64,000 nt of DNA from Brevibacterium moorei (GTDB lineage Bacteria > Actinomycetota > Actinomycetes > Actinomycetales > Brevibacteriaceae): positions 1 to 64,000 of the forward strand of contig NZ_JANIJX010000003.1 of assembly GCF_024580735.1 (NCBI RefSeq). The letters are read 5' to 3'. The notes beneath the pieces are model-generated. The model did no database searches. It was not told the DNA's origin and saw only the letters and a list, made by a program, of their open reading frames with translations. Within the stretch, counting starts at the first letter, position 1. Every line of letters starts with the position of its first letter. Made by a program: the position numbers and the translations under genes. Below, piece after piece: positions 18,508-27,853 of this stretch.

Positions 18508-19422
18508 TTACTTCTTCACGCGCAGGGACTCGATCTTCGACTCCTCGCCCGGCATCACGCGCTTGACGCCGTCGCCCAGGGCGATGGAGACCCGGCGGAT
18601 GTCCTCGGCCAGGCGGATGAACTCATCGGGCTCCATCGAGGCGGACTGGTCGGAGCCCCACATCTCATTGCTCAGCGTGATGTGGCGCTCCACCGTCACC
18701 GCGCCCAGAGCCACTGCCGCGACCGAGATCGCCGTGCCCGTCTCGTGGCCCGAATAGCCCACCGGCACGCCGTAGCGCTCCCGCAGTGCCGGAATCGCCA
18801 GCAGGTTGACCTCCTCGGCCGGCAGCGGATAGGTCGAGGTCGCGTGCATGAGCACCAGATTGTCCGTGCCCACCGTCTCAACCGCCCGGTCGATCAGCTC
18901 GAAGTCCGACATGCCGGTGGACATGAGGACCGGCTTGCCGGTAGCGCGGATCGCCCGCAGCAGCTCGAGGTCGGTAATCGAGGCGCTCGCGATCTTGTAG
19001 ACGACCGCGTCGAACTTCTGCAGGAAGGCCACGGAATCCGTGTCCCAGGGGCTGGCGAACCACTGCAAACCCAGCTGCTTGGCGTACTCGTCGATCTGCG
19101 CGTACTCGGCCTCCTCGAACTCCACCCGGTACTTGTACTCCAGGTAGGTCATTTCGCCCCACGGAGTGGATTTGGGCTTGGACTTCTGGGCCTCGGGCAC
19201 CGCCATGTCCGGATTGCGCTTCTGGAACTTCACGGCCTGCGCGCCGGCTGCTGCGGCGACGTCCATCATCCGCTTGGCCAGTTCGACGTCCCCGTTGTGG
19301 TTGATGCCGATCTCGCCGATCAGGTAGACCGGCTGGCCCGGGCCGATGAAGTGTTCGCCGACCTGGATGCCGGGGTTGGTCGTGTTGGGGCGGGCGATGG
19401 TGGTGTTCTCGATGATCGTCAT
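18508..19422 (-). CDS. neuB: NeuB-type nonulosonate synthase lacking the SAF domain, 304 aa
   Basis: This enzyme condenses phosphoenolpyruvate with a six-carbon sugar (ManNAc, ManNAc-6-P or mannose-6-P) to make a nine-carbon 2-keto-3-deoxy acid. Clear NeuB barrel motifs are GEIGINHNGD, AVKFQKR, FASPWD, KIASASITD, STGMSD, HATSTYPLP, GYSGHE and ERHIT. The protein stops soon after EFIRLAEDIRRVSIALGDG and lacks the C-terminal SAF/antifreeze-like domain that most sialic acid synthases carry (they are usually about 340-350 aa). ATG 19422 is chosen for its AGGAG box at 8 nt; the frame stays open upstream but overlaps neuA. It lies 80 bp after neuA in the same operon. Lack of NeuC nearby makes a Kdn-type substrate plausible. 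Confidence 0.9.
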   Translation of the reverse strand: MTIIENTTIARPNTTNPGIQVGEHFIGPGQPVYLIGEIGINHNGDVELAKRMMDVAAAAGAQAVKFQKRNPDMAVPEAQKSKPKSTPWGEMTYLEYKYRVEFEEAEYAQIDEYAKQLGLQWFASPWDTDSVAFLQKFDAVVYKIASASITDLELLRAIRATGKPVLMSTGMSDFELIDRAVETVGTDNLVLMHATSTYPLPAEEVNLLAIPALRERYGVPVGYSGHETGTAISVAAVALGAVTVERHITLSNEMWGSDQSASMEPDEFIRLAEDIRRVSIALGDGVKRVMPGEESKIESLRVKK

Positions 19423-19502
19423 GATCGTTTCTCCTGTGTTCGTCTGGGTTGTCTGGGGCGTCTGGAAAGTCTGATTCGGGTCCGTCTGCACAGCGGGGTG
19501 GG

Positions 19503-20879
19503 TCATCCGGCCACGCTGTGCAGGCGGGGCTCGGGCGGGGCCTCGGGCAAGGCCGCGGATGTCACCGCGGGCGGAGCCTCGGGTTGGACCGCGATCGGTG
19601 CTGGTTGGCCGACCGCCAGATCGCACAGTTCCCGGACGGCCCCGTGCCCGCCCCGGTTCTTCAACTTCAGCCGGGCGGCGGTGAGCACCGAGGGGTGGGC
19701 GTCGGCCACGGCAATCGGCCAGCCCACCTGGTTGAAGGCGGGCAGATCGTTGACGTCGTTGCCGATGTAGGCGACGCGTGCCGGGTTCAGGTTCCGATCC
19801 GCCATCCACGTCCGCAGTGCGGCAGCCTTGTCGTCCACCCCCTGCATGACCTCGACGCGCAGCTTCTCGGCCCTGGCGCCGACCACCGGATTGCGTTCCT
19901 TGGACAGGATGAGGAACGGCAGGCCCGCGGCTCGGGCCGCCGCGATCCCCAAGCCGTCCCCGCGGTGGACCCGCACATGTTCACGGCCCGACTCGTCGAC
20001 GAAGGCCGAGTCGTCCGTGTGGACCCCGTCGAAGTCCGTGACGATAGCGTCGACGTCCAGTGCCGAGGCCGGTGTGCGGGTCTGCGCCGCGATCCGCAGG
20101 GCGGTCAGGTCGGCCAGGGTGTCGATCTCGCGGGCGTCCTCCGGGGGCACCTCCTGGATCGCGATCCGGCCGAAGAACCTGTGGCCGTGTTCGCGCAGGC
20201 CCGTGGTGCGCATGACGTAGAAGGCGCCGGTCTCATTGAAGTGCTTCTTCCGGTCCTGCCGGCGTGGGCGGAACGATGCCTCGTGGCCGACGGGAATCGC
20301 CGTGGGAGGTGTCTGGGCGTGGGCCGGGGTCTGGGCAGGCTTCAGGGTCCACAGGAAGCTGTGGTCCTCGGTCGCGGAGAACACGCAGTCAGCCTCGTCG
20401 GCGAGCACTCGGCCGATCGCCTGGTCGATGTCATCGGGGTTGATGAAGGGGGAGGTGCACTGGATGAACACGGTGATGGCCGGGTCCCCCTCGTGCTGTG
20501 GGCGCAGCCGGTCCAGTGTGTACAGCAGTGCGGATTCACTGCTGGCGGTATCGCTTGAGATATCGGCGGGGCGCCGGACCACGGAGGCGCCGTGGGCCAG
20601 GGCCTCGTCCGCGATCTGGTCGTGATCGGTCGATACGATCACCTGGTCGATCAGCCGGGAGCCGCGCGCCGCGTCGACTGCTCTGCCCACCAGCGTGACG
20701 CCGGAGATCTTCTGCAGGTTCTTCAGCGGGATGCCCTTGGAGCCGCCCCTGGCCGGGATGATCGCAACGGTGTGCGGCCTCGGCGTCGGAGCGGTGGAAC
20801 CGCGTGTTGCAGGGGATGCCGCGACGGGCGGTTGAGATGCCGCGCGGGCGATGTCTGGGGTATCGATTGACTCATTCAC
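19503..20879 (-). CDS. neuA: CMP-nonulosonate cytidylyltransferase fused to a KdsC-like HAD phosphatase, 458 aa
   Basis: The N-terminal half (about 35-240) is a CMP-sialate/Kdn synthetase: IIPARGGSKGIPLKN, STDHDQIAD, FIQCTSPFINPDDID and GAFYVMR are conserved. The C-terminal half (about 285-440) is a type C0 HAD phosphatase like KdsC: D-F-D-G-V-H-T-D-D nucleophile loop, VHRGDGLGI, ILSKER and YIGNDVNDL. The fusion could dephosphorylate a nonulosonate-9-phosphate and then load it with CMP. GTG 20879 is used because the next 30 upstream codons look unrelated. This is the first gene of the neuA-neuB-GT2-polysialyltransferase-like operon. Confidence 0.9.
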   Translation of the reverse strand: MNESIDTPDIARAASQPPVAASPATRGSTAPTPRPHTVAIIPARGGSKGIPLKNLQKISGVTLVGRAVDAARGSRLIDQVIVSTDHDQIADEALAHGASVVRRPADISSDTASSESALLYTLDRLRPQHEGDPAITVFIQCTSPFINPDDIDQAIGRVLADEADCVFSATEDHSFLWTLKPAQTPAHAQTPPTAIPVGHEASFRPRRQDRKKHFNETGAFYVMRTTGLREHGHRFFGRIAIQEVPPEDAREIDTLADLTALRIAAQTRTPASALDVDAIVTDFDGVHTDDSAFVDESGREHVRVHRGDGLGIAAARAAGLPFLILSKERNPVVGARAEKLRVEVMQGVDDKAAALRTWMADRNLNPARVAYIGNDVNDLPAFNQVGWPIAVADAHPSVLTAARLKLKNRGGHGAVRELCDLAVGQPAPIAVQPEAPPAVTSAALPEAPPEPRLHSVAG

Positions 20880-20959
20880 AGGGCGCCATCGTAGGCCGGG
20901 GACCGTGAACCGAAGGTGAACGTGCGGCCACATTGATGTGCAGCCTGGGTGAAGCCTCC

Positions 20960-21029
20960 GCATTTTCTACTTTCAGTCCTATAGCACCGCTGAATCCGGG
21001 GGTGCTATAGGACTGAAAGTAGAAAATGC
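20960..21029. repeat. 29-bp-stem palindrome, left copy
   Basis: Arms 20960-20988 and 21001-21029 are perfect complements (GCATTTTCTACTTTC at the outer end, CAGTCCTATAGCACC at the inner end) around a 12-nt loop, GCTGAATCCGGG. A related palindrome in mirror orientation is at 22238-22307. It lies between the neuA start and the AbiEi/DUF559-like pseudogene. It could act as a terminator-like structure, a protein-binding site or the end of a small mobile cassette. Confidence 0.9.
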
Positions 21030-21097
21030 AACAGACCCTTATATGCAGGTAAGTGGCGTGTCTACCGTGTCATGCATTTGTGTGCCATGATCTATGC

Positions 21098-22225
21098 ATG
21101 TATAACGTTGTAACGCATCAAACGCTTATAAACTCTGGTATTGGCAAGGCGGTAATAGCCTCATGTCTTCGGTGTTGTCTCCAAACTCTCAGCCGTGGGA
21201 TCTACCTCATCGTGCGGGTCTGCCGGTGCTCCGCACACGCTGCCCTTAGCCGGTGGATCGACTGTCCTGAGTTGCTCGAACCGCCTGACACCGGAACTCC
21301 GGGAAGGTCCGAGGTGTCGATGTTCCGCCGTAGGATCGCAATCCACCTGGGTCACATCCGAGCGTATGGTCTGGCGCCCGGACAGTTCATCAGCCACCAA
21401 TCCGCCGCAGCGGCCCAGGGGATCCCGCTGTTCGTAACTGAGTTCCCCCGTATCTCCATCTCCGACCCTGACCGGTCGTCGCAGACCACGGCCGTCATCC
21501 GGCGGCACCGTCGCACAGTGCCAGTGGAACATCTGTCCGGTTCTGCCTCGGCACTTCCCGGCGTCCTCATGACCAGTCCGATCTGGACCGTGGCGGATAT
21601 CCTCCGCGACAAGGACGAGATGCACGGTTTCATCGCCGCGGACGCCTTCGTCGGTGGGGTGGTCGACATGTAGGACGTCCGCCTCAACGCCTACCCCGAT
21701 CGATTCAGGTTCTGGCGCCCACCGTTCGATGCAGGCCGCGGAACGGAGCGGGGAATCCAGGCTGCCGACGCCCAGACCATGGAAGCTCTGAGCAGGCGCA
21801 GGCAGATCCTCGGCGCAGTGCTCGACGAATTGGAGAAACTCAACTCCCGCAAGGGGATGCGCCGGGCCAGGCGCCTGACGTCGTGGACCACGGGGTTGTC
21901 CGAATCCCCTTTGGAAAGCCTGACGCTATTGGCCCTCAAGCACCTGGGCATCACCGATGTCTACCAGCAGGTGGTCTTCATTTCCCGCGACGGGCGCTTC
22001 CAGGACCGGGTTGACTTCTTCATTCCACACCTCAACCTCATCGTCGAAGCGGACGGTTGGTCGAAGTACTCGGGCCCAGACGACATCAAACGGGAGAAAC
22101 GGCGCGAGGAACGGCTGCGGGCCCATCACAACCTCATCCGGGTCGAATGGCGCGATGTCATTCCCGGGCCCTCCGGCTATGGCATGGTCCGCAAGGCCAG
22201 GGAAGTCGGAATCCACCTGGGGTAG
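21098..22225 (+). pseudogene. AbiEi-like / DUF559 domain protein, interrupted by an in-frame amber codon
   Basis: One reading frame runs from ATG 21098 to TAG 21671-21673 and continues, open and in the same frame, to the stop at 22223-22225. Without the amber codon the product would be about 375 aa. The N-terminal part has an L-S-R-G-I-Y-L-I-V segment typical of the small winged-helix start of AbiEi-type antitoxin-like proteins. The C-terminal part (V-F-I-S-R-D-G-R-F-Q-D-R-V-D-F-F, then L-I-V-E-A-D-G-W-S-K-Y, K-R-E-K-R-R-E-E-R-L, L-I-R-V-E-W-R-D-V) is a DUF559/VSR-like nuclease-fold domain. Both halves look otherwise healthy, so the mutation seems recent, or a strain may read it through. The gene sits alone between two mirrored palindromes. 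Confidence 0.75.
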
Positions 22226-22237
22226 GGGCGGCCCGCT

Positions 22238-22307
22238 GCATTTTCTAGTTCCAGTCCTATAGCACCTACGGATTCAGCGGTGTTATAGGACTGGAACTAG
22301 AAAATGC
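22238..22307. repeat. 29-bp-stem palindrome, right copy (mirrored)
   Basis: Arms 22238-22266 and 22279-22307 pair over 29 positions with one G-T wobble, around a 12-nt loop. Read on the minus strand, the loop begins GCTGAATCCG, as in the left copy. Two stem positions differ from the left copy, and both arms change together (C to G and T to C with matching partners). It lies 13 bp after the pseudogene stop and 11 bp before the convergent pmt stop. Confidence 0.9.
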
Positions 22308-22317
22308 GGAAGGCGGG

Positions 22318-24111
22318 CTAAATCCAGCTGGCGTTGAACATGCGGTGGCGCCAGTCCTCGTAGGGGATGGTCTCGCCGGTGTACACGGGGTAGAAGAAGG
22401 CGAAGGCCAGGACCGCCAGGGCCACGATCAGCCCCACCGCCATCCTGCGCCAGAACAGGGCGCGAGGGCTGACCGCGAACCGGGCCCCACTGCCCAGACT
22501 GCTACCGCTGAAACCGCTGCCGAAGCCCCTGCGGCCTGTGCTCACACGGTCCGCATCGCCCCAGATCACGCCCAGCAGGTAGACCACCGCCAGGACCACG
22601 AAGGGGACCATGACGATCGTGTAGAAGGTGAAGATCGTCCTGTGCTGGTAGGTGAACCACGGGCCCCAGGCCGCCAGCAGGCCCGCCAGGATCGCCCCAG
22701 TGCGCCAATCACGCCGGACGATCCAGACGAAGAGCATGCCCAGCACGGCAATGGGCGCCAGGCCCCAGATGACGGGATTGCCCACTGAGGTGATCGCCGC
22801 CGAACAATGGTCGACCGCACACCCGGCTTCACCCAGTTCGGGGGACTTGTAGTAGAAGGAGGTGGGCCGCCATTGCACGATCCAACCCCAGGGATTGGAC
22901 ATATAGGGGTGTTCGGAATCCAACCCGACGTGGAACTTGTAGGCGGTGTAGTGGTAGTGCGCCAGGCTGACCAACCAGTCCGGCAACCCGGACCACCAGC
23001 CGGAGTTCTGTTCCGCCCAGTCGCGGCCGTAACCGCCGGAGGTGAAGATCCAGCCCGACCAGCACAGCACGTAGACGATCAACGCCACGGGCACCAGTGA
23101 CACGAACGCCGGAATCGCGTCCTTGAAGAACCAACCGCGCCACCTGCCCAGCAGGCCGGCGCGCCGTCTGCGCCCCAGATCCCACAGCACCGTGAGGATG
23201 CCGAAGACGGCCAGCACATAGATGCCCGACCACTTCACTCCCATCGCACACCCCAGGCTCAGGCCGGCGGCGATCCGCCACGGCCGCCACCCTAGACCGG
23301 GTCCGCTGCCCAGGTCCTGCGGTCCGGGCAGGAAGGCCGTGCGATACAGGCCCGAGGCCAGGGCCCGGAACCTGCTCACGGCACCCGGCCGGGCCCCCGG
23401 GTCGGCCGGCTCCAGGCCCAGCCTGCGCGCCAGGGTCAGATCCGCCCATTCCTTGTCGATGAGCAGGAAGGCGAAGCCGAGCAAGACGAAGAACATGACG
23501 AACAGGTCCAACAGACTGGTGCGCGAGTGCACGAAGTGCTCGCCGTCGACCGCCAGCAGCAATCCGGCCAGGGAGCCCAGCCATACCGACTTGAACAGAC
23601 GGATCGCCAGGCGCGCCAAAATGAAGATCGACAGGGCGCCGAACACCGCGGCGGCGAAGCGCCACCCGAAGGAGGACTGCACCCCGAAGATCTGCTCGCC
23701 GGCGCCGATCAGCCATTTGCCCAATGGCGGATGGACCACGTATTCCCCGGCCTCCAACAGCCCGGAGGGGTCGCCCTGGTTGAACGCGTCATTGGCCTCC
23801 TTCGTCCAATTGCGTTCATAACCCGACTGCCACAGGGCGTAGCCGTCCTTGACGTAGTAGGTCTCATCGAACACCAGCGAATGGGGGAAGCCCAGCCGGT
23901 ACAGGCGCAGTGCCCCGCCCAGGACGGTCAGCACCACGGGGATGAACCAGGCGTAGAACGCCACGCCCGGCCTGAGCAGCGCTGCGTGGAGTCTGGCCGC
24001 AACCCCGCTGGAACCACCGCGTGAACCGCCGGCTCTCGGGCCGCCGGACTCGGTCGCGGCGGACTGGGCGCCGGGTGCGTGCTGGGTCTGCTGTTCGCTC
24101 AGGTCGGACAC
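22318..24111 (-). CDS. pmt: polyprenyl-phosphate-mannose--protein mannosyltransferase
   Basis: This multi-pass membrane O-mannosyltransferase (597 aa, about 10-12 helices) moves mannose from polyprenyl-phosphate-mannose to Ser/Thr of exported proteins outside the membrane. Family marks are LVFDETYYVKDGY (catalytic Asp-Glu) in the first extracellular loop, EYVVHPPLGKWLI, and DGEHFVHSRTSLLDLFV. A Gly/Ser-rich cytoplasmic N-tail of about 45 residues precedes the first helix. The start is GTG 24111. It diverges from rsmI, the arrangement seen in mycobacteria and corynebacteria, which supports the assignment. Confidence 0.93.
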   Translation of the reverse strand: MSDLSEQQTQHAPGAQSAATESGGPRAGGSRGGSSGVAARLHAALLRPGVAFYAWFIPVVLTVLGGALRLYRLGFPHSLVFDETYYVKDGYALWQSGYERNWTKEANDAFNQGDPSGLLEAGEYVVHPPLGKWLIGAGEQIFGVQSSFGWRFAAAVFGALSIFILARLAIRLFKSVWLGSLAGLLLAVDGEHFVHSRTSLLDLFVMFFVLLGFAFLLIDKEWADLTLARRLGLEPADPGARPGAVSRFRALASGLYRTAFLPGPQDLGSGPGLGWRPWRIAAGLSLGCAMGVKWSGIYVLAVFGILTVLWDLGRRRRAGLLGRWRGWFFKDAIPAFVSLVPVALIVYVLCWSGWIFTSGGYGRDWAEQNSGWWSGLPDWLVSLAHYHYTAYKFHVGLDSEHPYMSNPWGWIVQWRPTSFYYKSPELGEAGCAVDHCSAAITSVGNPVIWGLAPIAVLGMLFVWIVRRDWRTGAILAGLLAAWGPWFTYQHRTIFTFYTIVMVPFVVLAVVYLLGVIWGDADRVSTGRRGFGSGFSGSSLGSGARFAVSPRALFWRRMAVGLIVALAVLAFAFFYPVYTGETIPYEDWRHRMFNASWI

Positions 24112-24161
24112 CCCGCCAGTCTACGGGTCGCGCGGCGGCACAGACGTGGGAGGATGGGTTC

Positions 24162-25040
24162 ATGAGTTCCTCCGCAGCCTTCGAACCGGATTCGCCCAGC
24201 TCTGCAGCACCTCGTGCCGCACTCGTCCTGGTCGGCACCCCGATCGGCAATCTGGCCGATGCCTCCCCGCGGATGCGCGCTGAGATCGAGGGCGCGGATC
24301 TGATCGCAGCCGAGGACACCCGCCGCTTCCTGGGCCTGGCCCAGCGCCTGGGCCTGGCCCACACCAAGAACGTCGTCAGCGTTTTCGACCACAATGAACA
24401 GACCAAGGCCGCGGACGTGGTGGCGGCGATCCGGCACGGCAAACGCGTGGTGCTGCTGACCGATGCGGGAATGCCCGCGGTCTCCGACCCCGGCTACCAC
24501 GTCGTCAAGGCGGTCGCGGGCGCCGGACTGCCGGTGACCTCGGCGCCGGGGCCATCGGCCGTGTTCACGGCCCTGGCCCTGTCCGGCCTGCCCAGCGACC
24601 GCTTCACCTTCGAAGGTTTCGTGCCGCGCAAATCGGGGGAGCGCGCGCGGCTGTTCGCCGAACTCGCCCATGAGCGGCGCACGATGGTGTTCTTCGAAAG
24701 CCCGCACCGGATCGCAGCGACCCTCGACGACCTGGCGCAGGCGTTCGGTCCGGAGCGGGCCATGACGATCAGCCGGGAGCTGACGAAGACCTACGAGGAA
24801 GTGCTGCGCGGGACGATCGCCGATCTGGCCGCCGAGGCCGCAGACGGCCTGCGCGGCGAACTCACCCTGGTCGTGGCCGGCTTCGTGGGGCGGACCTCGG
24901 CGCCGGAGGACCACGTGGCGGCCGTGGCCGAGCTGGTCGAGGCCGGACTGCGCGCCAAGGACGCGGCGGCCCGCATCGCCAAGGACGCCGGCCTGAAGAC
25001 CCGCGAGGTCTACGAGGCCTACTTGGCTGACAAAGCATGA
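24162..25040 (+). CDS. rsmI: 16S rRNA (cytidine-1402-2'-O)-methyltransferase
   Basis: RsmI methylates the ribose of C1402 in the decoding centre using S-adenosylmethionine. The 292-aa protein has the tetrapyrrole-methylase fold: LVGTPIGNLADASPRM near residue 25, AEDTRRFL, LLTDAGMPAVSDPG, SAPGPSAVFTALALSGLP and FFESPHRI. ATG 24162 follows an AGGA box. Upstream in-frame codons overlap pmt on the other strand and are not used. The order pmt, rsmI, metG, tatD is a conserved actinobacterial neighbourhood. Confidence 0.95.
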   Translation: MSSSAAFEPDSPSSAAPRAALVLVGTPIGNLADASPRMRAEIEGADLIAAEDTRRFLGLAQRLGLAHTKNVVSVFDHNEQTKAADVVAAIRHGKRVVLLTDAGMPAVSDPGYHVVKAVAGAGLPVTSAPGPSAVFTALALSGLPSDRFTFEGFVPRKSGERARLFAELAHERRTMVFFESPHRIAATLDDLAQAFGPERAMTISRELTKTYEEVLRGTIADLAAEAADGLRGELTLVVAGFVGRTSAPEDHVAAVAELVEAGLRAKDAAARIAKDAGLKTREVYEAYLADKA

Positions 25041-25126
25041 AGGCAGGGCGCGGGCCTCGGACAACCGGCGGGCTGCGCCCGCCCGGCCGCGCGAACCGGC
25101 AGGCGGTCGCGAAGTAGACTTTCCCC

Positions 25127-26749
25127 ATGAGCTTCTACATCACCACCGCCATCGCCTATCCCAATGGCACCCCGCACATCGGCCACGCCTATGAATACGT
25201 CGCGGCCGACACGATCGCCCGGTTCCACCGGCTCGACGGTGAGGATGTCTTCTTCATGACGGGCACGGACGAACACGGCCTGAAGATGCAGCAGACCGCG
25301 CAGAAGCAGGGCGTGACGGCGATGGAACTGGCCACCGCCAACGCCGCGGCCTTCCGCACCCTGCAGGACACCCTGGGCTCCAGCTACAACCGCTTCATCC
25401 GCACCACCGACGCCGACCACGTGGCCAGCTGCCAGGCGATCTGGCAGCGGATGGAGGAAAACGGCGACATCTACCTCGACAGCTACGCCGGCTGGTACTC
25501 GGTGCGCGATGAGGCCTATTACAACGAGGACGAAACCGAAGTCCGCGAGGACGGTCAGCGCTACGCCACCGCCACCGGCACCGAGGTGACCTGGACGGAG
25601 GAGGAATCCTACTTCTTCCGCCTGTCGGCCTACCAGGACAAACTGCTGGCGCTCTATGCGGAACACCCCGAGTTCGTCGGCCCCGATGTGCGGCGCAACG
25701 AGGTCGCCTCCTTCGTCTCGGGCGGCCTGAACGACCTGTCGATCTCGCGCACCACCTTCGACTGGGGCATCCCGGTGCCCGGCGATGAGAAGCACGTGAT
25801 GTACGTGTGGGTCGACGCCCTGACGAACTACCTGACCGGCGTGGGCTACCCGAACGTCGACGGCGAGGCCTTCAAGAAGTTCTGGCCGGCCGACGTCCAC
25901 ATCATCGGCAAGGACATCGTGCGCTTCCACGCCGTGTACTGGCCGGCCTTCCTGATGAGCGCCGGGATCGAACTGCCCAAGCGCGTCCACGCCCACGGCT
26001 TCCTGTTCAACAAGGGCGAGAAGATGTCGAAGTCGATCGGCAATGTCGTCGATCCCTATGACCTGGTCGACTCCTTCGGCCTGGACGCCATGCGCTTCTT
26101 CCTGCTGCGCGAGATCTCCTACGGCAACGACGGCTCCTACTCCGCCGAATCGATCATCGGGCGCAAGAACTCGGACCTGGCCAATGAGTACGGCAACCTG
26201 GCCCAGCGCTCGCTGTCCATGGTGAATAAGAACCTGGGCGGCGTCGTGCCCGATGTCTCCGCAGCGGACTTCACCGAGGCGGACCGGGCACTGCTCGACC
26301 AGGCCGCCGCCGCGCACGAGGCCGCCCGCGGCTTCGTCGCAACCCAGGAGCTCAACCGCTATGTCGAGGTCCTGTGGAAGGTGCTCGAGGAGGCCAACCG
26401 CTACTTCAGCGCGCAGGAGCCCTGGAAGCTCAAGAAGACCGATCCGGCCCGGATGGCCACGGTCCTCTACACCACGATCGAGGTCGTGCGCCGGGTCTCC
26501 ATCCTGGTCCAGCCGGTGATGCCGGAGTCCGCGGGCAAGGTCCTGGACCTGCTGGGCGTGCCGGCCGTCGGTTCGGCCGGTGGCCGCGATGACAACGAGG
26601 CAGGCCATGCGCGCAGCTTCGCCGCACTGGCCACGCCGCTGGCCGCGGGCGTCGAACTGCCCAAGCCCGCCGGCGTGTTCCCGCGCTACGAGGCGCCCAA
26701 GGACGACGCCGCGGCCGGTTCGGCCGGCGGGCAGAAGCAGGGGGCCTGA
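25127..26749 (+). CDS. metG: methionyl-tRNA synthetase
   Basis: This class I aminoacyl-tRNA synthetase charges tRNA-Met. The 540-aa protein has the HIGH motif as PHIGHAYEY at residues 16-24 and the KMSKS motif as KMSKSIGNV near 299. No four-cysteine zinc knuckle is visible in the connective peptide, so it belongs to the zinc-free type. The C-terminal anticodon-binding helices are complete, and there is no EMAP-type tRNA-binding extension. ATG 25127. It is followed 6 bp later by tatD. Confidence 0.96.
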   Translation: MSFYITTAIAYPNGTPHIGHAYEYVAADTIARFHRLDGEDVFFMTGTDEHGLKMQQTAQKQGVTAMELATANAAAFRTLQDTLGSSYNRFIRTTDADHVASCQAIWQRMEENGDIYLDSYAGWYSVRDEAYYNEDETEVREDGQRYATATGTEVTWTEEESYFFRLSAYQDKLLALYAEHPEFVGPDVRRNEVASFVSGGLNDLSISRTTFDWGIPVPGDEKHVMYVWVDALTNYLTGVGYPNVDGEAFKKFWPADVHIIGKDIVRFHAVYWPAFLMSAGIELPKRVHAHGFLFNKGEKMSKSIGNVVDPYDLVDSFGLDAMRFFLLREISYGNDGSYSAESIIGRKNSDLANEYGNLAQRSLSMVNKNLGGVVPDVSAADFTEADRALLDQAAAAHEAARGFVATQELNRYVEVLWKVLEEANRYFSAQEPWKLKKTDPARMATVLYTTIEVVRRVSILVQPVMPESAGKVLDLLGVPAVGSAGGRDDNEAGHARSFAALATPLAAGVELPKPAGVFPRYEAPKDDAAAGSAGGQKQGA

Positions 26750-26755
26750 GCTCAG

Positions 26756-27805
26756 GTGGCATCGCGAGGCGCCGGCGTCTACCCGCCGATTCCCGTCCCC
26801 CTGGCTGCTCCCGCAGTCGACACGCACACCCACCTGGATCTGGGCCTGGGGGTGCGCGGGCCGATCAAGGCCGGGGAGCCGGCCCCCGAGGTCGATCCGG
26901 CCGATGACGGCGCCGAGGGTCCCGGGCAGGAGGGCACGGGCTTCCCGCCGCTGAGCTTCTTCCACGACGCCGCGCAGACGGCGGGGATCACGCGGATCGT
27001 GCAGATCGGCTGTGAGATGTCATCGGCCCGCTTCACTGCGGACCTGGTGGCCAGGGCCGCGGCGGGCGATGAGCCGGGGGTGCGCCCGGACTGGATGCTC
27101 GGCGGGGCGGCGATCCATCCGAACGAGGCCCCGCGCCTGGCCGCGGTCGGGCTGCTCTACGACTCGCTGGCGGAGATCGAGGCGCTGCTGGCCTCGCACT
27201 CGCGGATGCGCGTGGTGGGGGAGACCGGCATGGACTTCTTCCAGACGGAGGATGCGGCCGGCCGGCGGATCCAGGAGGAGTCCTTCCGCGCCCACATCGA
27301 GATCGCCAAGCGCCTGGGCCTGGCCCTGCAGATCCACGACCGGAACTCCCATGCGGATGTGCTGCGGATACTGGCCGATGCCGGGGCCCCGGACGTGACG
27401 ATCTTCCACTGCTTCTCCGGCGACGAGGCGATGGCCAGGGAATGCGCGCGGCGCGGCTACCTCATGTCGTTCTCTGGCAACATCACGTTCAAGAACGCAC
27501 ACGATTTGCGGGCGGCTGCGGCCGCCGTGCCCGATGAGCTGCTGCTGACCGAGACTGACGCGCCATTCCTCACCCCGCATCCGCACCGCGGCAAGCCGGG
27601 CGGTTCCTACCTGGTCCCCTTGACGGTGCGCAAGCTGGCCGAGGTCCGGTTGGGCGCGGAGTTCCCGCCGCCGGCGCGCAAGCCGGCACAGCCCGGTCAA
27701 CCCGGTCCTACCGCGACCCCGGAGAACGTGGCCAAGGAGGCCGAGGTGGCGAACCTGGTGACCGCCAACGCCGAACGCGCCCTGGGCGGCTGGGCCCTGG
27801 CCTGA
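26756..27805 (+). CDS. tatD: TatD family metal-dependent hydrolase
   Basis: TatD proteins are TIM-barrel metal-dependent nucleases. Metal-binding motifs are present: DTHTHLD near residue 22, GETGMDFF, IHDRNSHADVL, FHCFSGD and TETDAPFLTPHPHRG. At 349 aa it is longer than the typical 260 because of an N-terminal loop (about 30-65) and an acidic/proline-rich insert near the end. GTG 26756 is 6 bp after the metG stop, indicating one operon. Confidence 0.92.
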   Translation: MASRGAGVYPPIPVPLAAPAVDTHTHLDLGLGVRGPIKAGEPAPEVDPADDGAEGPGQEGTGFPPLSFFHDAAQTAGITRIVQIGCEMSSARFTADLVARAAAGDEPGVRPDWMLGGAAIHPNEAPRLAAVGLLYDSLAEIEALLASHSRMRVVGETGMDFFQTEDAAGRRIQEESFRAHIEIAKRLGLALQIHDRNSHADVLRILADAGAPDVTIFHCFSGDEAMARECARRGYLMSFSGNITFKNAHDLRAAAAAVPDELLLTETDAPFLTPHPHRGKPGGSYLVPLTVRKLAEVRLGAEFPPPARKPAQPGQPGPTATPENVAKEAEVANLVTANAERALGGWALA

Positions 27806-27853
27806 GAGTCGGCTGCCCGTCAGCTGTGGGCGCAAGACGAATCGTGTCGAGAT

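Noticed and set aside
25019..26965. Long antisense ORF (648 codons) opposite metG
   Set aside because: Low-complexity Gly/Val/Arg/Asp composition typical of shadow frames opposite a strongly conserved gene.
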